This document shows, one piece after another, positions 25,818 to 34,958 of a stretch of 64,000 nucleotides of DNA (within the stretch, counting starts at the first letter, position 1; every line of letters begins with the position of its first letter). The translations under genes were made by a program, and so were the position numbers. The stretch is taken from assembly GCF_009296025.1 (NCBI RefSeq), contig NZ_CP045178.1:8060001-8124000 (forward strand), read 5' to 3'. A model generated the notes under the pieces. That model saw only the letters and a list, made by a program, of their open reading frames with translations, was not told the origin of the DNA and did no database searches. The stretch comes from Streptomyces tsukubensis. Its GTDB lineage: Bacteria > Actinomycetota > Actinomycetes > Streptomycetales > Streptomycetaceae.

Positions 25818-26070
25818 GCCTGCCTCGCTCCTCGTCCCGTCCGTCATGCCTCAGGGCCGTCCATTTCCCGCGTCGCCGCCGCTCACAAACCCTGGAGGGG
25901 GTTCATCCTCGCACGGGCCCCATCGGCCCGCCCCATTGCCCACATGTTCACCCGGATCGGGGAGATTACGTGACGGGGGGTGCGCGGACCAGCTTCGGGA
26001 AGAATCCTTGTGTCTGAACATGACACCCGGCGCGGCGGATCACGCCGACGTCCTCACGGGGGAGTGCAAC

Positions 26071-28536
26071 GTGCAGCCAGTCACGGCGGACGAGACCGCC
26101 CTGGAGCTGCTGGTCCATGGCGTCGGAGGCACCACCCCCGGCGAGATGCTCGGCGATCCGAACACCGTAAGAGTCTCCGGAGACGAGACCGCGGCCGTCT
26201 TCCGCCGCACCAGCGACGTCGACGCCGAGTCCAGGCCCGACGACTACAGGGACAAACCCGTCCAGGAGGCGTACGTCTGGTCCAACCTCACCTCGGGCAA
26301 CGCCAGTCGAGCCCTGTGGCTGCTGCTGCTGCCGTTCATGGTGATCAACCTCGCGCACTGGATGCGTCCCCCGGCGGAGGGCCGCCCCCGCCTCATCCGC
26401 TTCTACGGACTGCTCGTCCGGCTGGCGGGCCTCACCCTCACGGTGCTGCTCGTCGCCGCCGCCTGCGAGGTGGCGCTCGACCTGACGGCCTGGCAGTGCG
26501 CGGGCGCGGGCGACTGCGGTGACCGGTCCTGGCTGGGCTTCCTCTCGCCGCACGGCGCCGGAGCCGGCGGCTGGTGGACCCAGCCGGGCAGGCGGCTCGC
26601 CCTCGCCGCCCTGATCCCCAGCGCGCTCGTCGCGCTGCTCTGGTACCTCTCCCGCCGCACCTGGAACGCCTACGAGTCCGCGCAGCCGCTGCCCCACCAG
26701 GAGCACGACCGCGAGGAGGTGGACCTGGGGGAGGGGGAGGCCCCGGACGCCGCCGCCCCGAAGCGCGGCGCGCGGCCCGAGGACGGCCCCGCTCTCGGCA
26801 GCCCCGGATTCTGGTACGGCCGCAGGATCGTGGCCCGGCTGCGCGCGGCCCACACCGCGGCGGGACTCCTCACCGTGGCGGCGTCCATCGGCTCCGCGGT
26901 GGCCCGCTACGACCGGGAGCCCGGCGGCACGGCACTCCTCGGAGTGGCGGGAAGCGTCCTGGAGATCGCCTACGTACTCGCCGGTTGCGCCGTCGTATGG
27001 GTGGTCTGTGGAAGGGGCCGCAGCGAACGCAGCCTCGACGACCGGGTCGACGGCTTCCTCGTACGCCTGCTGCCCTCGGCCTCGCTCGTACTGCTCGCCC
27101 TCACCGCCCTGTACGCCCTCTGGACACGTCCCGACTGGCGCTCCTCCGGGCCCCTCCCCGGCGACGTGGCGTTCGGCACGATCACCCTCGTCCAGGGGGT
27201 CCTGGTCGTCGCTCTCGCCGTGACGGCCCGACTCCTCTACCGCACCGCACCGGCGAGGCGCACCGTCCTGCGCGGCCTCGGCGGGCCCGCCGTGGCCATG
27301 CTCGCCTGTGCCCTGGGCGGAGTCATGACAGGGGGTGTCGCCCAGCGCGTCGCCGACTGGCTGGACGACGGCGCGACTCCCGGCCAGGGCAGCCCGGCCC
27401 CCGTCCCCGGACCGCCCGTCATACTGTCCTGGCAGGCGTCGGCCCTGCCGCCGCTCCTCGTCGTGGTGCTGCTCCTCGTGGCCTGGCTGGCCCTGCGGAC
27501 CGTACGACGCACCCGCGCGGGGATGGCGACAGTGGAGCGCGACTACCCGGACGAGCGGCACGACGGGACGAGGACCCGCTCGATCGCGATGACCCGCGCG
27601 GGCGCCGCCCTCACCGACCGGGCGCCCCTCGTCCTGGGGATCATCTCGGCCGTGACCCTGCTGCTCGGCGCGGGAGCACTGGCCGGTGCCTGGCTCAGCG
27701 ACGAGGTGCCGGGTGTCGCCGCGCACGGCGCCCCCGGCATAGTGCAGGGCGCCGCCCAGAGCGCACAGGCGTTGGGCTCCTGGCTCATCGGCCTCGGCTT
27801 CGTCCTCTTCGTCGCGGGTGGCCGCCGCGCCTACCGTGACCGTTCCGCCCGCAGGACCATCGGCATCCTCTGGGACGTCGGCACCTTCTGGCCGCGCGCC
27901 GCCCACCCCTTCGCACCCCCCTGCTACGCCGAGCGCGCCGTCCCCGACCTGACCTGGCGGATGGCCACCTGGACCAGCAGGACACACGGCAGGCTCGTCA
28001 TCTCGGGGCACTCGCAGGGCAGCGTCCTCGCTGCCGCCGCTGCCTGGCAGCTCCCCACAGAAGCACGCAGGCGCGTCGCCCTGCTCACCTACGGAGCACC
28101 GCTGGAAAGGCTCTACGGCCGCTGGTTCCCCGCCCACTTCGGCGGCGACTGCCTCAGCCGCCTGCACGGTGAGATCGACTGCTGGCGCAACCTCTTCCGG
28201 GCCACCGACCCCATAGGAGGTCCCGTCCTGCTGTCAGGGAACTGCGGCCCCGAGGTCGACCACGCCCCACTCAAGGACCCGCTCGCCTACGGCCGTACCG
28301 ACAAACACCCTCTGCCCGCGCCGATCCTTGGCCACTCCGACTACCAGGCAGACCCCGCCTTCGCCGAAGAACGCGAGAGGCTCCTCGACCGGCTCCACCC
28401 CGGTGCGGGAGTACCGCGCCAGCCCGCACCCGACAGCGGCGCAGGACCCCGCCCGCCGAGCGCGGGCTCCGGCGAGGAACCCGGCGCGACGACGGCGGGA
28501 AGGCGTCACGGCAAATCCGGCAGATCCTCCGGGTAG
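26071..28536 (+). CDS. Polytopic membrane protein with split alpha/beta-hydrolase signatures
   Basis: An 821-residue protein. The N-terminus has a hydrolase-like strand and oxyanion turn (LELLVHGVGGTTPGEM, residues 11-26). About eight or more membrane helices follow from residue 85 to 600, including WLLLLPFMVINLAHW and PPLLVVVLLLVAWLALRT. The C-terminal soluble domain has the nucleophile elbow ISGHSQGS (Ser648) and a late GHSDY that could give the catalytic His. This suggests a lipase-like fold interrupted by a membrane domain. GTG 26071 is chosen for its GGGGGAG ribosome site; ATG 26020 is an alternative. The proline-rich tail overlaps the convergent AAA+ gene by 31 bp. Function is unknown. 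Confidence 0.75.
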   Translation: MQPVTADETALELLVHGVGGTTPGEMLGDPNTVRVSGDETAAVFRRTSDVDAESRPDDYRDKPVQEAYVWSNLTSGNASRALWLLLLPFMVINLAHWMRPPAEGRPRLIRFYGLLVRLAGLTLTVLLVAAACEVALDLTAWQCAGAGDCGDRSWLGFLSPHGAGAGGWWTQPGRRLALAALIPSALVALLWYLSRRTWNAYESAQPLPHQEHDREEVDLGEGEAPDAAAPKRGARPEDGPALGSPGFWYGRRIVARLRAAHTAAGLLTVAASIGSAVARYDREPGGTALLGVAGSVLEIAYVLAGCAVVWVVCGRGRSERSLDDRVDGFLVRLLPSASLVLLALTALYALWTRPDWRSSGPLPGDVAFGTITLVQGVLVVALAVTARLLYRTAPARRTVLRGLGGPAVAMLACALGGVMTGGVAQRVADWLDDGATPGQGSPAPVPGPPVILSWQASALPPLLVVVLLLVAWLALRTVRRTRAGMATVERDYPDERHDGTRTRSIAMTRAGAALTDRAPLVLGIISAVTLLLGAGALAGAWLSDEVPGVAAHGAPGIVQGAAQSAQALGSWLIGLGFVLFVAGGRRAYRDRSARRTIGILWDVGTFWPRAAHPFAPPCYAERAVPDLTWRMATWTSRTHGRLVISGHSQGSVLAAAAAWQLPTEARRRVALLTYGAPLERLYGRWFPAHFGGDCLSRLHGEIDCWRNLFRATDPIGGPVLLSGNCGPEVDHAPLKDPLAYGRTDKHPLPAPILGHSDYQADPAFAEERERLLDRLHPGAGVPRQPAPDSGAGPRPPSAGSGEEPGATTAGRRHGKSGRSSG

Positions 28537-30932
28537 AGCAGGGTCAGCGCGTCCGTGTCGGGGTCGTCCACCTGGGCGACCCGCCCGGCGTGCCGCTCCA
28601 CCATCGCCTCGAACGTCTGCCGCGCCGTACGGCCGTTGCCGAACGCCGGGCCCTTCGGAACGGCTGTGAAGTACTTCCGCAGCGACTCGTCGGTCCCCTC
28701 GGCGAGCCGGTACTCCTGCTCCTCGGCCTGCTGTTCCACGATCCGCAGCAGTTCGTCGGGCCCGTAGTCGCCGAAGGTGATGGTGCGTGAGAAACGCGAG
28801 GCGACACCGGGGTTGACGGAGAGGAACCGGTCCATCTCGGCCGTGTAACCCGCGACGATCACCACCACGGCCTCGCGGTGGTCCTCCATCAGTTTCACCA
28901 GCGTGTCGATGGCCTCGCGCCCGAAGTCCCGCCCCGAGTCCTCTGGGGACAGGGCGTACGCCTCATCGATGAACAGCACGCCGCCCCGCGCCCGTTCGAA
29001 AGCCTCCTGGGTACGGATCGCCGTCGAGCCGATGTGCTCGCCGACCAGATCCACCCGTGACACCTCGACAAGATGCCCCTTCTCCAGCACACCCAGTGCG
29101 GCCAGGATCTCCCCGTACAGGCGCGCCACTGTCGTCTTGCCGGTGCCGGGAGAACCGGTGAAGACGAGGTGGCGGCGGGCGGAGGCGGCTTTCAGACCGG
29201 CCTGCCTGCGGCGCCTGCCGACCTCGATCATGTCGGTGAGCGCCCGCACCTCCCGCTTCACGCTCTCCAGGCCCACCAGGGTGTCCAGCTCGCCGAGGAC
29301 CACCTCGGACGACCGGCTGGTCACCTGCTCAGGAGCCGGCTCGGCCGTCGCCGTCGGCGTCTCCCGCTGACCGGGTATCCCGCCGAGGAGCCCCGTCGTC
29401 TCCGTGGCGGCCAGTGTGGCCGGCGCGGGCGCGGTCTCCCTCAGCCCCGCGCTCTCGTCGCTGGAGCAGTCGTCGACCGAGGGGCCGCCCGCACCCCGGT
29501 CGCCGGCGTCGGCGAACTCGTAACCGCCGCGCGCGCACCGCTCGGTGCGGCATCGCTTGAGGGTCGTGCGGCAGCCGTCTATGACGTGGAAGCCGTACCC
29601 GCCGCTGTCACTCACCCGGCAGCCGTTGAACGTGCCGCGCCCCCCGGCGGACACATAGAACCCGGCCTCGGCGGGGGAGGTCACCGTGGTGCGCTCCACG
29701 GTGGGATCGGCGCCCTTCGTGACGATCACCCCCGTCTGCGTCCCGTCCACCGTGCAGCCGGAAAGCGTCCCGCCGCTCCCGTGGTCACGGAACCAGGCCC
29801 CGGTCGCCGCCTCACGGATCCGGCAGTCGTCGAGCTGAGCCGTCGCGCCGTCGCTCACCGACACCGCCGTATTGCGCACCTGCGAAAGATCGCTGTCGAC
29901 CACATCGGCGCGTGAGCCCCGGTCGAGGACGAAGAGCGCGTCAGGAACGTCGTGCACACGGCAGGAGTCGAGCACCGCGGTCGCGCCGTCACTGATCCAC
30001 ACCGCCGGGTAGTCGCCCGTGCTCTCGTGGATCTCGCACTGGTTGGCGTCCACCCGGGTGCCCGGGTCCCACACGGAGAGACCATTGCGGCCGAAGCGCC
30101 GTACGGTCGAGCGGGTCAGCGTCAGTACCGACCTGGACCGCAGATCGACGGCGTTCTCCGGGATGTCGTGGATACGGCAGTCCGCCAGGGTCAGCACCGC
30201 GTCCGTGTCGAGGGTGACGCCGTCCGCCGTCGTCCTGTGCACCGAGCAGTCGGTGAGGTGGGCGGCGGCGCGCGCGGTGACCTGGAGTCCTGACCCCTTG
30301 ATCTCGTAGATCTCGCATCCCAGCGCCTCAAGGCCGCTGCCCTCACCCGTGACGGAGAGCCCCGCGCCCGACGAGTGATGCACTCGGCAGCGCTCAAGAC
30401 GCGGATGCGCCCCCGCACGCACCACCACGCCGCTCTGGCCCGCCGATACGACCTCGCACTCCTCGAAGACACCACCCGCCCCGTCCACCACGGCTATCCC
30501 GATGCCACCGGGATTGTCGACCGTGCACCGCCGGACGGTGGGCCGCGCCCCGCCGCGTACCTCAAGACCCGCGGCGGACCGGGTCATGATCCGCAGCTCG
30601 ACCAGTTCGGGAGCGCTCTCCTCCACCAGCACGGCGGGGGCCGCGGAGTCCTGGCCCTCCACGTGAAGATCCTGCACGAGCGCCGAGGCGCGCACGGTCA
30701 GCGGCACACCGTCCAGAGGCGCGATGCGCACGGAGCCCGCGGCCCCGTCGGGGCCACGCAAGGTCACGGCCCGCTCGACGATGAGGTTCTCCCGATAGGT
30801 TCCGGGAGCGATGGTGAGGACGTCCCCGTCGCCCGCGGCCTCCAGGGCGGCGGCGAGGGAGGCGTACTCACCCGTGCGGCGTCGCCACCTCGATGTGCCG
30901 GTGTGCGTCACCTGGACCGTGCCCTGTGCCAT
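28506..30932 (-). CDS. Right-handed beta-helix / AAA+ ATPase fusion protein
   Basis: An 808-residue protein. Residues 25-460 are a parallel beta-helix built of about 20 short repeats with recurring D/E-C-x-V/I-H strands, starting with DVLTIAPGTYRENLIVERAV. After a Glu/Pro-rich linker comes a CbxX/CfqX-type AAA+ domain: GLESVKREV, Walker A FTGSPGTGKTTVARL near residue 595, Walker B GVLFIDEAYAL near 650, then EDHREAVVVIVAGYTAEMD and FGNGRTARQTFE with the arginine sensors. The AAA+ half resembles the EccA ATPases of type VII secretion and SpoVK-like proteins. ATG 30932 begins MAQGTVQV; upstream frame to 31001 is less likely. It is cytosolic by lack of signal peptide. Confidence 0.85.
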   Translation of the reverse strand: MAQGTVQVTHTGTSRWRRRTGEYASLAAALEAAGDGDVLTIAPGTYRENLIVERAVTLRGPDGAAGSVRIAPLDGVPLTVRASALVQDLHVEGQDSAAPAVLVEESAPELVELRIMTRSAAGLEVRGGARPTVRRCTVDNPGGIGIAVVDGAGGVFEECEVVSAGQSGVVVRAGAHPRLERCRVHHSSGAGLSVTGEGSGLEALGCEIYEIKGSGLQVTARAAAHLTDCSVHRTTADGVTLDTDAVLTLADCRIHDIPENAVDLRSRSVLTLTRSTVRRFGRNGLSVWDPGTRVDANQCEIHESTGDYPAVWISDGATAVLDSCRVHDVPDALFVLDRGSRADVVDSDLSQVRNTAVSVSDGATAQLDDCRIREAATGAWFRDHGSGGTLSGCTVDGTQTGVIVTKGADPTVERTTVTSPAEAGFYVSAGGRGTFNGCRVSDSGGYGFHVIDGCRTTLKRCRTERCARGGYEFADAGDRGAGGPSVDDCSSDESAGLRETAPAPATLAATETTGLLGGIPGQRETPTATAEPAPEQVTSRSSEVVLGELDTLVGLESVKREVRALTDMIEVGRRRRQAGLKAASARRHLVFTGSPGTGKTTVARLYGEILAALGVLEKGHLVEVSRVDLVGEHIGSTAIRTQEAFERARGGVLFIDEAYALSPEDSGRDFGREAIDTLVKLMEDHREAVVVIVAGYTAEMDRFLSVNPGVASRFSRTITFGDYGPDELLRIVEQQAEEQEYRLAEGTDESLRKYFTAVPKGPAFGNGRTARQTFEAMVERHAGRVAQVDDPDTDALTLLYPEDLPDLP

Positions 30933-31049
30933 GACGTTGCTCTGTCCCCACCTCGTGCGTACGCGGGTTTCCCTCGCCGCGATGTGTTTCGGCCGGTCCA
31001 CCGTAGCGTGCGCGGCGAGGGCGAGTTGACCGGTCGGCCACCCGGAGGG

Positions 31050-31658
31050 TCACTCGCTTCCCGCGCCGGCGCGCCCCCAGTCGGGGCCCGTCTTGGCCCA
31101 GGCGCTGTCCCACTGGTCGTACCTGCGCCGGACCGAGCGCCAGAGCAACAGCCGTCGCGCCCCCTCCAGAACGACCCCGGTGGCGGCGGCGGTGCCGAGT
31201 CCCGCCAGTACGGCGTGGGCGCCGGCGGTGCTTCCGTCGAGCGGGCGCCCCACGATCCTTCCGCGCCGGTCGGTCCACAGCTCGAAGTGGTCCCCCGTGC
31301 GTGGCCTGCTCAGGTCGGCGAGGACCTTGCCGCGGTGCTGAGTACCGTCGGGCGCCTTCCAGTCGGCGAGTACCCGGCTGTGGCTGTCGCGTGCGGTCGA
31401 GGTCTCGGGGTCGGAGTCGACGCGCGGCCCGCCGTCGGGTTTGACCACTGTCGCGACCAGGCGGTGGCGCACATGGATCTGGGTGTCCACGGTCTGCTGG
31501 AGAGCGTCGTGCGCGTGGTTTCCCGCCGCGAGGCCGGCGACGGGACAGAGAAGGACGATGAGTACCACGGTGATCAGCGCCGTCCACGCCTCCACGAGAT
31601 CTGTCCCCCGGCGCACCGGATTGCGCCGCCAGCGCCACAGCCCGACAATCGACCGCAC
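31050..31658 (-). CDS. Membrane protein of the Rv1733c-like family
   Basis: A 202-residue protein with two membrane helices, TALITVVLIVLLCPVAGLAAG at about 27-47 and HAVLAGLGTAAATGVVLEGA at about 148-167. Between them is an extracytoplasmic domain of about 100 residues, with basic cytoplasmic ends. The length and topology match the actinobacterial Rv1733c-type proteins, of unknown function; the VRRRYDQWDSAWAKTGPDWG tail is typical. ATG 31658. It lies 117 bp beyond the beta-helix/AAA+ gene start in the same orientation, but with no sign of coupling. Confidence 0.75.
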   Translation of the reverse strand: MRSIVGLWRWRRNPVRRGTDLVEAWTALITVVLIVLLCPVAGLAAGNHAHDALQQTVDTQIHVRHRLVATVVKPDGGPRVDSDPETSTARDSHSRVLADWKAPDGTQHRGKVLADLSRPRTGDHFELWTDRRGRIVGRPLDGSTAGAHAVLAGLGTAAATGVVLEGARRLLLWRSVRRRYDQWDSAWAKTGPDWGRAGAGSE

Positions 31659-31799
31659 AGTCCCGCACCCCCTTTCGTGTCCGTTCTGACCCTCAACGGC
31701 ACGACTTATGCACGGGGGAGGCGAAGAGAGAGTGACATCACCCTTTCCCTCGACAGCGGACAGCCGTACCTGCCGCCCGCGTTCCCGGACCGAGTACGT

Positions 31800-32636
31800 C
31801 TATTCGATACGCGCGACGGCCGTGACCCGGTCGCCGACGTGGAGCGTGCCGCGGGACTCTGGCACCAGAGTCACCCCGAAGCGCGGCCCGCCCACCGGCG
31901 CCCTCCGGTGCCTGGCGAGGGTGCGCAGCGGCTCCTTGCCGCGCAGACCGGTCCGCTGGTCCGTGGTCGTCACCACACACCGTCCGCACGGCTTGACGAC
32001 ACGGAAGGCCACGTCCCCGATGGTGACGTGCGCCCAGTCGTCCTCGGCCCAGGGCCGCGTGCCTTCGATCACCACGTTGGGCCGGAAGCGGTCCATCGGT
32101 ACAGGCCCCTCCTCGGGCCGATCGCCCTTCTCGATGAGGGAGTTGAGCTCCCTGAGCGATGCGGTCGTGGTCAGCAGTAACGGGTATCCGTCGGCGAAGG
32201 AGACGGTCTCGCCCGCCTTGGCGTACACCGGGTTGAGCGGACGTCGGACGGCGGGATCGTCGAGATGCACCAGCCGCACCGGGGCGCCGAGCCAGGCGGA
32301 GCACCACGCGTGGGCGGCCTCGGAGGCGAGGACGGCCTCGACCTCGTCCTTGAAGACCCGCACCGTGACCGTACCGACGGGGTCGGGCACCCCTACCGCC
32401 AACGGCTCGGCGCCCGGGGAGGACAGCAGCAGTCCGCCGTCCTCCGACCGCCCCGCGTCGAGCAGGGCGAGCCTCGGCTGCGAACGCTGTGTGACGAGCG
32501 TGCCCTTGTCGTCGACGAGCATCCACCGGCGGTCGCCCGCCAGCCCCCAGGGCTCGACGACCGCCTCGCGTCGCGCATGCCCCCTGGCCGCCTTCAGCGG
32601 GTGGACATGGATCGAACGGAGGATGTGCTCGGGCAT
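31800..32636 (-). CDS. MOSC domain protein (mARC/YcbX-like)
   Basis: A 278-residue protein with an N-terminal MOSC beta-barrel (IRSIHVHPLK-type start, GLAGDRRWMLVDDKGTLVTQR) and a C-terminal MOSC domain. The molybdenum-cofactor cysteine is probably in VVKPCGRCVVTTTDQRTG, and DRFRPNVVIEG is the second family motif. Such proteins reduce N-hydroxylated compounds such as 6-hydroxylaminopurine, using electrons from a partner. There is no ferredoxin domain at the C-terminus, so the electron donor is a separate protein. ATG 32636 (MPEHILRSI) is chosen over the long upstream extension, which crosses the proline-rich gene. A second molybdenum enzyme lies at 49.3-53 kb. Confidence 0.9.
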   Translation of the reverse strand: MPEHILRSIHVHPLKAARGHARREAVVEPWGLAGDRRWMLVDDKGTLVTQRSQPRLALLDAGRSEDGGLLLSSPGAEPLAVGVPDPVGTVTVRVFKDEVEAVLASEAAHAWCSAWLGAPVRLVHLDDPAVRRPLNPVYAKAGETVSFADGYPLLLTTTASLRELNSLIEKGDRPEEGPVPMDRFRPNVVIEGTRPWAEDDWAHVTIGDVAFRVVKPCGRCVVTTTDQRTGLRGKEPLRTLARHRRAPVGGPRFGVTLVPESRGTLHVGDRVTAVARIE

Positions 32637-32686
32637 GGGGCCATCCTGCCAGCAGGACGGGACGGCCCCATGCGCGGGCGGTGCGT

Positions 32687-33124
32687 TCAGTACCCCCGGT
32701 ACTGACGGTTGTACGGATCCTCGTAGGGCGACGGGGCGGGTGGACGGGGCGCGGCGGGGCGCATCGTCTCGTACCCGGTGGGCGCCGGCCGGTAGGGCTG
32801 CTGTTGCTGGGGAGCGGCGGGGTAACCGCGCGGACCGCCCTGCTGCGGGATGTACGGCGCCGGGGCCTGCTGCAGCGGTGCGGGCTGCGGCGCCGGAGCG
32901 TATCCGTAAGGAGGAGGGGCCTGGGGCACGGGCGCCGCGGGGAGCGCGGGAAGCGCCGAGGGAAGGGCGGGCAGGTGACTGCCGGTGTCGTACAGCGAGG
33001 GCACCCGGATCGGGGCAATCTGCGGACTGCCCCGCTCCGCCACGAGCGAGTCGTAGATGGGAGTGTCCGGGAAGGATGGCGCGGAGTAATAACCGCTGCC
33101 GTAGGTGGCGCGGGGGGAGGTCAT
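32687..33124 (-). CDS. Proline/tyrosine-rich hypothetical protein (DUF6643-like)
   Basis: A 145-residue protein beginning MTSPRATYGSGYYSAPSFPD, with a long low-complexity region of Pro, Ala, Gln and Tyr (APAPQPAPLQQAPAPYIPQQ) and a PYEDPYNRQYRGY end. There are no membrane helices and no catalytic motif. From memory this type is annotated DUF6643 in Streptomyces; its role is unknown. It looks intrinsically disordered. ATG 33124 with a purine-rich upstream tract. It lies 50 bp upstream of the MOSC gene in the same orientation, so the two may be co-transcribed. Confidence 0.7.
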   Translation of the reverse strand: MTSPRATYGSGYYSAPSFPDTPIYDSLVAERGSPQIAPIRVPSLYDTGSHLPALPSALPALPAAPVPQAPPPYGYAPAPQPAPLQQAPAPYIPQQGGPRGYPAAPQQQQPYRPAPTGYETMRPAAPRPPAPSPYEDPYNRQYRGY

Positions 33125-33587
33125 GGGACATAAGTTAAGCCCACTACTTCACTCCGGTCTAGGGACGGTTGCCAATAATCAAGGCTTGACCTGCAACTTC
33201 GCAGCTCAGTGGCGGGAGGGGCGTTTGGGACGAGCAGGGCGCATCCGGGCGGGCGAGGGCGTTCTCCTGCTCTTCGCCGGTCGGTCCTTCCCCGCCGCGA
33301 GGCTGACGCGGTGTCAAGAAGGCCTCTCGCGGGGCGGTTTCCGGCTGGCGCGAACTGGCCCTCGTACGAGGGTGGTTGGGCGAGGGGCGGGGCACCCGCC
33401 CGTCCCCGCCCCCGGGACGGGGAGCCGGGGCCCGCGCCGCCCGACGGCTGCTCCCGCGTACCGGTGCTCAACCATGGACAATAGGTTCACAGCGACAGAC
33501 GCGGCGCGGCCGACTTCGACGAGGGAAGGCCGGTGAGGGATCGCCGTCCCGCGGCGGCGCAGACGACTGAGACCGAGGTGAACCGAC
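33125..33587. other. Intergenic region between divergent genes
   Basis: No gene is supported in 463 bp. The first 70 bp (AATAATCAAGGCTTGACC region) are AT-rich for this genome and probably hold the promoter of the proline-rich gene. The right end holds the TerD-gene ribosome site AGGTGA before ATG 33588. Confidence 0.5.
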
Positions 33588-34922
33588 ATGTCCATGGCCA
33601 AAGGTTCCAATGTGCCGGTGCCGGCCCCTTCCGTACGGGTCGAGGTGGAGTGGCGCGGGGGCCCCGGGGTGCCCGACGTCGACGCCTCGGCGCTGCTGCT
33701 CGTCTCCGGCAAGGTCCGCGACGACGGTGACTTCGTCTTCTACAACCAGCCGGTACACGCCTCAGGAGCGGTCCGCCACGAGACCAAGCGCACCGGCGGC
33801 GGCCGGGTGACCGACGCCCTCACCGTCGACCTGCCGAGCGTCGAGCCCTCGGTCGAGCGGGTGGTGCTCGCGGCCTCCGCGGACGGCGGCACCTTCGGAC
33901 AGGTGCCTGGACTGCGCGTCAGACTCCTGGACGCGGCCAACGGTTTTGAGATCGCCCGCTTCGACAGCGCGGACGCGACCGTGGAGACCGCCTTCGTCCT
34001 CGGTGAGCTCTACCGCCGCCAGGGCGCCTGGAAATTCCGCGCCGTCGGCCAGGGGTACGACAGCGGGCTCGTCGGTCTCGCCACGGACTTCGGGATCTCC
34101 GTGGACGAGCCCCGGCGGACCGCGCCTGAGACCGTCACGCCGCCGCCAGTGACGCCCGCCGCGCCGCCGTCGGCCCCTGCCACGCCCGCCGCGCCGCCGT
34201 CCGCCCCTGTCACGCCCGCCGCTGTCCCGTCCGCACCCGCGCCGCCCGCCCAACCGGCCGCCCCCGCGACGCCCGTACGCCTCACCAAGGTGACTCTCAC
34301 CAAGGAAGCCCCCGCCGTGTCGCTCGCCAAGCAGGGCGGGACCTCGGGCGCGATGCGCGTCAACCTCAACTGGCAGTCGCGCAAGGACACCAAGGAGCCC
34401 AAGGGATGGGCGGCCAAAATCAGCAAGGCGGTAGCCCCCCGCGTCGAGCTGGACCTCGACCTCTGCGCCCTCTACGAGCTGTCCGACGGACGCAAGGGAG
34501 TCGTGCAGGCGCTCGGCAACGCCTTCGGATCACTGGACAGGGCCCCCTACATCCACCTCGACGGTGACGACCGCACAGGGGCGGTGGAGAGCGGTGAGAA
34601 CCTCACCATCAACCTCGACCACCGAGCGGAGTTCCGGCGGATCCTCATCTTCGTCACCATCTACGAGGGCGCCCGCAGCTTCGCCGACCTCCACGCCACC
34701 GTGACACTCCAGCCCCGAGGTGGCGCGCCCATCGACTTCTCCCTGGACGAGTGCACCGTCCCCTCGACGGTCTGCGCGCTCGCCCTGCTCAGCTACGAGG
34801 GCGGCGACCTGACCGTCAGGCGCGAGGCCCGCTACCTCGTCCCCGACCGGGGCGTCAGCCCCCAGCGCACGATCGACCGCGTCTACGACTGGGGCATGAA
34901 CTGGAGTCCCGGCAGGAAGTGA
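33588..34922 (+). CDS. Double TerD domain protein
   Basis: A 444-residue protein with two TerD-like calcium-binding beta-sandwich domains. The first (residues 1-185) has [32 protein letters not shown] and [25 protein letters not shown]. After a linker of repeated TPAAPPSAP units (about 190-230) comes a second domain (about 255-444), with [40 protein letters not shown] and [15 protein letters not shown]. TerD proteins belong to tellurite-resistance and stress systems; here no other ter gene is adjacent. ATG 33588 or the ATG two codons later may be used. The protein is cytosolic. Confidence 0.9.
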   Translation: MSMAKGSNVPVPAPSVRVEVEWRGGPGVPDVDASALLLVSGKVRDDGDFVFYNQPVHASGAVRHETKRTGGGRVTDALTVDLPSVEPSVERVVLAASADGGTFGQVPGLRVRLLDAANGFEIARFDSADATVETAFVLGELYRRQGAWKFRAVGQGYDSGLVGLATDFGISVDEPRRTAPETVTPPPVTPAAPPSAPATPAAPPSAPVTPAAVPSAPAPPAQPAAPATPVRLTKVTLTKEAPAVSLAKQGGTSGAMRVNLNWQSRKDTKEPKGWAAKISKAVAPRVELDLDLCALYELSDGRKGVVQALGNAFGSLDRAPYIHLDGDDRTGAVESGENLTINLDHRAEFRRILIFVTIYEGARSFADLHATVTLQPRGGAPIDFSLDECTVPSTVCALALLSYEGGDLTVRREARYLVPDRGVSPQRTIDRVYDWGMNWSPGRK

Positions 34923-34958
34923 CAGTGGGGGAGGGGCCGCCGGTGAGCTCGCCCCAGG

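Noticed and set aside
25966..28167. 733-residue open frame on the minus strand
   Set aside because: Antisense to the membrane hydrolase-like gene, low-complexity and without family motifs.
30375..32180. 601-residue open frame on the plus strand
   Set aside because: Antisense across the beta-helix/AAA+, Rv1733c-like and MOSC genes; no ribosome site or domain.
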